NCBI GenBank assembly: GCA_947383875.1
Contig: CANDEX010000065.1
Coordinates: 1 to 8,755, forward strand
Origin: an uncultured Azospirillum sp.
GTDB lineage: Bacteria > Pseudomonadota > Alphaproteobacteria > RF32 > CAG-239
Direction: 5' to 3'
DNA: 8,755 nucleotides
A program made the translations under genes and the position numbers. Of the stretch, positions 6,061 through 8,755 are shown piece after piece (within the stretch, counting starts at the first letter, position 1; each line of letters begins with the position of its first letter). The notes under the pieces were generated by a model, which saw nothing but the letters and a program-made list of their open reading frames with translations, made no database searches and was not told the DNA's origin.

Positions 6061-6726
6061 TTAAACTGCAGTCTGCAATAAATCATCGGGAATAATCAAA
6101 TCAGCCGTAATCGTACTCGTGATATCTTCCAAACTGAACAACGGATTAATCTCTTGCAAAACTAATCCTTCCGGTTCCACTTTCAAAACACAACGCTCTG
6201 TAATGATTAAATCAACCTCATGAGCAGCCGTCAGCGGCAAAGTGCATTTCTTGACAATTTTAATCTGATTTTTAGAAAGATGTTCCATTGCCACAATCAC
6301 TTTTTTCGCACCAACCACCAAGTCCATGGCACCACCCATTCCCGGCGTGAATACTCCCGGAACCATCCAGTTGGCAATGTTACCTTCCTGATCAACCTGC
6401 AAGGCCCCCAAAACCGTAGCATCAATATGTCCGCCGCGTATCATCGTAAAAGACATCACACTGTCAAAAGCTGATGCTCCGTCAACAATATCCACGGGAA
6501 TCCCACCGGCATTTGTAATATGCGGATTTACTTGTCCCGGAGTTGGTTTCTTCCCTACGCCGATTAAACCGTTTTCAGAATGAAACATAACCTGAACATC
6601 TTCAGGCACATAATTTGCCACTTCCGTCGGCAAACCGATACCAAGGGTAACAACATCACCGTTTTCCAGTTCCTGTGCCACACGACGAGCTATTGTTTCT
6701 CTGATTTGTTCTTTGCTTAATTCCAT
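6061..6726 (-). CDS. atoA: 3-oxoacid/acetate CoA-transferase subunit B (AtoA/CtfB family)
   Basis: This 221-residue protein is full length for the family. Subunit B of class I CoA-transferases moves CoA between acyl-CoA and a free acid through a glutamyl-CoA thioester. The catalytic Glu lies in FHSENGLIG (Glu51). Other family marks are GIGLPTEVANYV (29-40), NAGG (72-75), MIRGGHID (95-102), WMVPG (120-124) and GMGGAMDLVVGAKK (129-142). The gene follows subunit A after 8 bp, with TAGGAAA overlapping the upstream stop as ribosome-binding site, and ends before a terminator. With subunit A it forms a heteromeric cytoplasmic enzyme, which may activate acetoacetate or short-chain acids or release acetate or butyrate. 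No thiolase, crotonase or dehydrogenase gene is nearby, so the substrate cannot be fixed. The symbol is for the family, not the substrate. Confidence 0.95.
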   Translation of the reverse strand: MELSKEQIRETIARRVAQELENGDVVTLGIGLPTEVANYVPEDVQVMFHSENGLIGVGKKPTPGQVNPHITNAGGIPVDIVDGASAFDSVMSFTMIRGGHIDATVLGALQVDQEGNIANWMVPGVFTPGMGGAMDLVVGAKKVIVAMEHLSKNQIKIVKKCTLPLTAAHEVDLIITERCVLKVEPEGLVLQEINPLFSLEDITSTITADLIIPDDLLQTAV

Positions 6727-6735
6727 ATTGTTTTC

Positions 6736-7377
6736 CTATACGACAATATAATCCACAAAAATCCCCGGAATCGTTACCATATTGGCATCCAGACATCCCT
6801 CAACCAACTCATCGGCTTCAACAATAACCGTTTTAGCGGCCGTCGCCATCACCAAATTAAAGTTGCGGGTTGTCCCTTCCAGATAGACATTACCAAACTT
6901 ATCGGCTTTAGTGCCATACAGCAGTGCAAAATCAGCTCCGAGAGGTTTCTCAAACAAATAGGTCTTCCCCTCAATCTCCATCAACTGCTTACCTTCTTCC
7001 ACCGGAGTTCCTATTCCTGTTGGTGTCAACACACCACCTAATCCGGCTCCGGCTGCCCGAATTTTCTCAACCAATGTTCCCATAGGCGTCAACACAACCT
7101 CTATTTCTCCGTCATGCATTTGCTTCCCTGTCTCAGGATTTGTTCCAATATGAGAAACAATGGCTTTTTTCACTCGGCGATTAACCACCAATTTGCCGCG
7201 ATCACTATCCGGATATGAGGTGTCATTAGCAATTAACGTCAAACCGCTGACACCATTTTTCAGCATTTCCTCAATCACTCTGGTCGGCGAACCGCATTTC
7301 AAAAAACCGCCTATCATAATCGACACATCGTTTCCGATAAGCTTGCCCGCCTCCGCGGCCGAAATAATTTTCTTCAC
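6736..7377 (-). CDS. atoD: 3-oxoacid/acetate CoA-transferase subunit A (AtoD/CtfA family)
   Basis: From the GTG at 7377 this is a 213-residue protein starting MKKIISAAEAGKLIGND. Family marks are IMIGGFLKCGSPTRVI (20-35), LTLIANDT (46-53), SHIGTNPETG (75-84), GTLVEKIRAAGAGLGGVLTPTG (100-121, including the GxGLGG glycine loop that contributes to the CoA site), VEEGKQ, ARNF-like TRNF, and EADELVE. It pairs with the downstream subunit B. An ATG at 7410 would add 11 residues, but no ribosome-binding site precedes it. It overlaps a TATAAT box, and homologous proteins start near the GTG. GAGGAA lies 9 nt before the GTG. The protein is complete, with no missing motif. Confidence 0.95.
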   Translation of the reverse strand: MKKIISAAEAGKLIGNDVSIMIGGFLKCGSPTRVIEEMLKNGVSGLTLIANDTSYPDSDRGKLVVNRRVKKAIVSHIGTNPETGKQMHDGEIEVVLTPMGTLVEKIRAAGAGLGGVLTPTGIGTPVEEGKQLMEIEGKTYLFEKPLGADFALLYGTKADKFGNVYLEGTTRNFNLVMATAAKTVIVEADELVEGCLDANMVTIPGIFVDYIVV

Positions 7378-7386
7378 TGTATGTAT

Positions 7387-7392
7387 TTCCTC
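7387..7392 (-). promoter_or_regulatory. Ribosome-binding site deciding the GTG start of subunit A
   Basis: GAGGAA lies 9 nt before the GTG at 7377. Nothing similar precedes the in-frame ATG at 7410, whose upstream bases are a T-run. Confidence 0.7.
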
Positions 7393-7408
7393 ACTTAAAA
7401 TCGGAAGC

Positions 7409-7417
7409 ATTATAGCA
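7409..7417 (-). promoter_or_regulatory. Predicted extended -10 promoter of the CoA-transferase operon
   Basis: Read leftward, TGCTATAAT is a full extended -10 element (TGn-TATAAT). No good -35 is found at 16-18 bp, which an extended -10 can tolerate. Transcription would start near 7402, downstream of the ATG at 7410 and upstream of the GTG start. Confidence 0.5.
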
Positions 7418-7451
7418 AAAAAAAACCAAAAGTACAGTCCTTAATCATTAT

Positions 7452-7480
7452 CCTATAATATATTTTTGTCTTTTTGTCAA
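7452..7480 (-). promoter_or_regulatory. Second predicted sigma-70 promoter of the CoA-transferase operon
   Basis: Read leftward, a consensus TTGACA (7480-7475) is followed after 17 bp by TATAGG (7457-7452). It would give a leader of about 70 nt. It may act in tandem with the extended -10 promoter nearer the gene. Confidence 0.5.
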
Positions 7481-7487
7481 ATAATTC

Positions 7488-7516
7488 TTGCTTTCAGACG
7501 ATAATTATGCTATAAA
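7488..7516 (+). promoter_or_regulatory. Predicted sigma-70 promoter of the orphan 241-residue gene
   Basis: TTGCTT (7488-7493) and TATAAA (7511-7516) are 17 bp apart, and TGC precedes the -10 to give an extended form. It points away from the CoA-transferase promoters. The expected start near 7523 leaves a leader of about 93 nt. Confidence 0.6.
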
Positions 7517-7534
7517 AACAATACAAAACAATTA

Positions 7535-7579
7535 TTATGGAATATGATTATAGACATCTGGCAACCAGCCATTCCATAA
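7535..7579 (+). promoter_or_regulatory. Folded 5' leader before the orphan gene
   Basis: A perfect 9-bp stem (7535-7543 TTATGGAAT with 7571-7579 ATTCCATAA) encloses a second hairpin, CTGG-CAA-CCAG (7558-7568). It lies wholly within the predicted untranslated leader. A 22-codon open frame starts at ATG 7537, inside the outer stem, and ends at 7605, 10 bp before the main start. It lacks a ribosome-binding site. No known riboswitch is recognised; a regulatory role is inferred. Confidence 0.4.
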
Positions 7580-7615
7580 GATTGTTGATACCAATAAACT
7601 TTTAACAATAAAAAT

Positions 7616-8341
7616 ATGGAAACAAAATTTTTAACTAAAGTTGCCGAACTGACAAACATGAATGTTGATGACTTCTTAGGACTGACCTACCGCCAAATAA
7701 TCAACACCATCGTCCTTCCCAAGATACTTTACCAGACCGGACAAGACACCCGCGGATGGCGCATCAAGGATACCTATATGGACCTCATGGCTGATTTTGG
7801 CAGAGAATGCTGGCTCAGAGATCACTATACCGGAGAAATCATGCTGGAAATAGCCCTGCAAAGACTGTCAAACGGCGCGGTTATCCATGCCCCCTATCGC
7901 CAAACATTGCCCGAAACCTACAAAAAATTTTCTGCTTTTGGAGACCAACCGGGCTTAATGAGCGACAGCTGCTGGAAATTCCTGAAATCACAGGCAAACA
8001 CTTGCTTCCAAGCAAGCTCAACCAAAGAACACATCACCCAAATTGTGTTCGGGTTATTAGACTATTTGGATGAAGACGGAAACGAGCTCAACGGCTATAT
8101 GCTGAAATATGCTCACTCCCATACGGATCCTAAGGAAGTCTACCAATGGGCCTGGAAGTTCGCGCTGAAGCACTTCTCTTTCGAAGAGATGTACAATCAC
8201 TTTGCCATGCCGGGCAAGTGGGAAAGATTTATCCCCTTCTTCAAACTCCACAAGGGGAAAATCGACAAGTCAGACTTCTGCCGTCGCATCGGCGTTTCAG
8301 GTTTCTGGAACAAACGCAAAGTCTGGAAGAAATTAAACTAA
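7616..8341 (+). CDS. Orphan cytoplasmic protein of unknown function
   Basis: This 241-residue protein has no signal peptide and no membrane helix. It is mostly helical by composition and rich in aromatics, with six tryptophans or more including WRIKD, CWLRD, YQWAWKF and GFWNKRKVW. It has Cys at 65, 119, 130 and 222. The C-terminal 35 residues are strongly basic (HKGKIDKSDFCRR, WNKRKVWKKLN), which could suit nucleic-acid or membrane-surface contact. I do not recognise a family or catalytic motif. The gene is alone on the plus strand, with its own promoter, folded leader and terminator. No Shine-Dalgarno sequence precedes the ATG at 7616 and no better internal start was found, so the leader structure or a leaderless-like mechanism may matter. 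The long open frame and framing signals make the gene real. Confidence 0.8.
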   Translation: METKFLTKVAELTNMNVDDFLGLTYRQIINTIVLPKILYQTGQDTRGWRIKDTYMDLMADFGRECWLRDHYTGEIMLEIALQRLSNGAVIHAPYRQTLPETYKKFSAFGDQPGLMSDSCWKFLKSQANTCFQASSTKEHITQIVFGLLDYLDEDGNELNGYMLKYAHSHTDPKEVYQWAWKFALKHFSFEEMYNHFAMPGKWERFIPFFKLHKGKIDKSDFCRRIGVSGFWNKRKVWKKLN

Positions 8342-8356
8342 TCATGTTTTTTCAAA

Positions 8357-8380
8357 AACGCCCCGAGAAATCGGGGCGTT
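8357..8380 (+). terminator. GC-rich terminator of the orphan gene
   Basis: A perfect 10-bp stem (AACGCCCCGA at 8357-8366 with TCGGGGCGTT at 8371-8380) is capped by a GAAA tetraloop, 15 bp after the stop codon. The plus-strand T-run is weak (CGTCTTT). Read leftward it is followed by TTTTTGAAAAAA, so it may also stop leftward transcripts. Confidence 0.75.
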
Positions 8381-8608
8381 CGTCTTTAAAGAGAATAAAT
8401 TAATACTTCACTACCGACAGAACATAAATATTTACATAGTCAGTATAAAGCTGATGATATGCCCCTGTTATGAAAGACTTGCAGCACTGCCCAAAATATA
8501 TACATAGAATTAAAAAAATACACAACAGATGACCAATAATTAGCCCCTATTAAATCCTGCGCTCCTAAAGATATTAATATAGACTTCATAAAACCCCGGA
8601 ACCTCTTA
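8381..8608. other. AT-rich non-coding stretch, nothing recognised
   Basis: No open frame of useful length, no tRNA shape and no clear promoter is visible here. A 20-codon frame starting near 8470 lacks a ribosome-binding site and looks like chance. Confidence 0.6.
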
Positions 8609-8642
8609 CATTTTGCGATTTGATTTCATTAATCGCAAAATG
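8609..8642. repeat. 12-bp perfect inverted repeat
   Basis: CATTTTGCGATT (8609-8620) and AATCGCAAAATG (8631-8642) flank a 10-nt spacer. No T-run follows in either direction, so it is not a standard terminator. It could be a binding site or part of a small mobile or dispersed element together with the sequences to its right. Confidence 0.6.
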
Positions 8643-8655
8643 GCAACTCCACAAC

Positions 8656-8677
8656 AAAAAAAACCACCTCACGGTGG
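8656..8677 (-). terminator. Intrinsic terminator for leftward transcription from beyond the right edge
   Basis: The stem CCACC/GGTGG (8664-8668 with 8673-8677) has a 4-nt loop. Read leftward it is followed by eight T (8663-8656). It implies a leftward gene or RNA ending close to the right edge. A frame open from the edge stops with TGA at 8671-8669, inside the loop. Confidence 0.65.
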
Positions 8678-8680
8678 CTT

Positions 8681-8755
8681 ATAATGAAGGGGGTTGAGAG
8701 GGTTGGCTTCGTTACACTTCGCCGCTGCGTCGTCGCAAATGCGGCGGCACTTCCG
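8681..8755. other. GC-rich, foldable edge segment; possible gene end or repeat
   Basis: The last 50 bases are about 64% G+C, well above the rest of the window. They contain nested arms, CGCCGC (8720-8725) with GCGGCG (8741-8746) around TGCG-TCGT-CGCA. On the minus strand a 28-codon frame, ending KCNEANPLNPLHYKPP, is open from the edge to the TGA at 8671-8669. It is too short to tell a real C-terminus from a repeat. Confidence 0.35.

Noticed and set aside
8470..8532. Short plus-strand frame of about 20 codons
   Set aside because: It has no ribosome-binding site or homology signal, and its length is expected by chance in AT-rich DNA.
1..8755. CRISPR array, tRNA, rRNA, insertion sequence or phage genes
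   Set aside because: No regularly spaced direct repeats, cloverleaf shapes, transposase or phage motifs were seen on either strand.

Overview
The window reads as bacterial chromosome from a fairly AT-rich member of the Proteobacteria. An anaerobic or gut-associated alphaproteobacterium is my best guess. It rests on two GAAC/CGTT promoter motifs of the kind used by alphaproteobacterial extracytoplasmic-function (ECF) sigma factors, a clostridial/AtoDA-type CoA-transferase pair and a long U32 protein. No rRNA or marker gene is present to fix the taxonomy. Seven eighths of the window is transcribed leftward (minus strand); one orphan gene near the right end runs rightward.

Left part (1-1446): a two-gene unit encodes a small one-helix membrane protein and a five-helix membrane protein, coupled by a TAATG stop/start overlap. 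It has its own sigma-70-like promoter and a bidirectional terminator at 26-53. I recognise neither protein.

Centre (1417-3155): this is the most interesting block. Three ATGA-coupled genes encode a one-helix putative anti-sigma factor, an ECF sigma factor and a secreted Spy/CpxP/CnrX-like LTxxQ protein with a duplicated LPPPPHG segment. In content this resembles the CnrY-X-H metal-sensing cassettes, but in the order Y-H-X. Upstream sits a small secreted glycine-zipper-like protein. Both the cassette and this gene are preceded by the same motif, TGAAC-N16/17-CGTT, suggesting an autoregulated cassette and its first target. The target's promoter lies inside the 5' arm of the terminator of the upstream U32 gene, so one inverted repeat seems to serve as terminator, promoter and ribosome-binding-site sequester.

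3187-5922: a 753-residue RlhA-like U32 protein (rRNA hydroxylation family, Cys motifs intact, second Cys cluster near the C-terminus) follows a small exported protein with a weak resemblance to type IV pilin C-terminal domains.

6023-7480: a two-gene operon for 3-oxoacid/acetate CoA-transferase subunits A and B, with promoter(s) and a terminator. Subunit A most likely starts at a GTG rather than the longer ATG.

7488-8380: a rightward orphan gene for a 241-residue cytoplasmic protein of unknown function, with a good promoter, a folded 5' leader and a GC-rich terminator. The final 375 bases have no convincing gene. They hold a 12-bp inverted repeat, a leftward terminator and a GC-rich, foldable edge that may be part of a dispersed repeat or the end of a gene outside the window.
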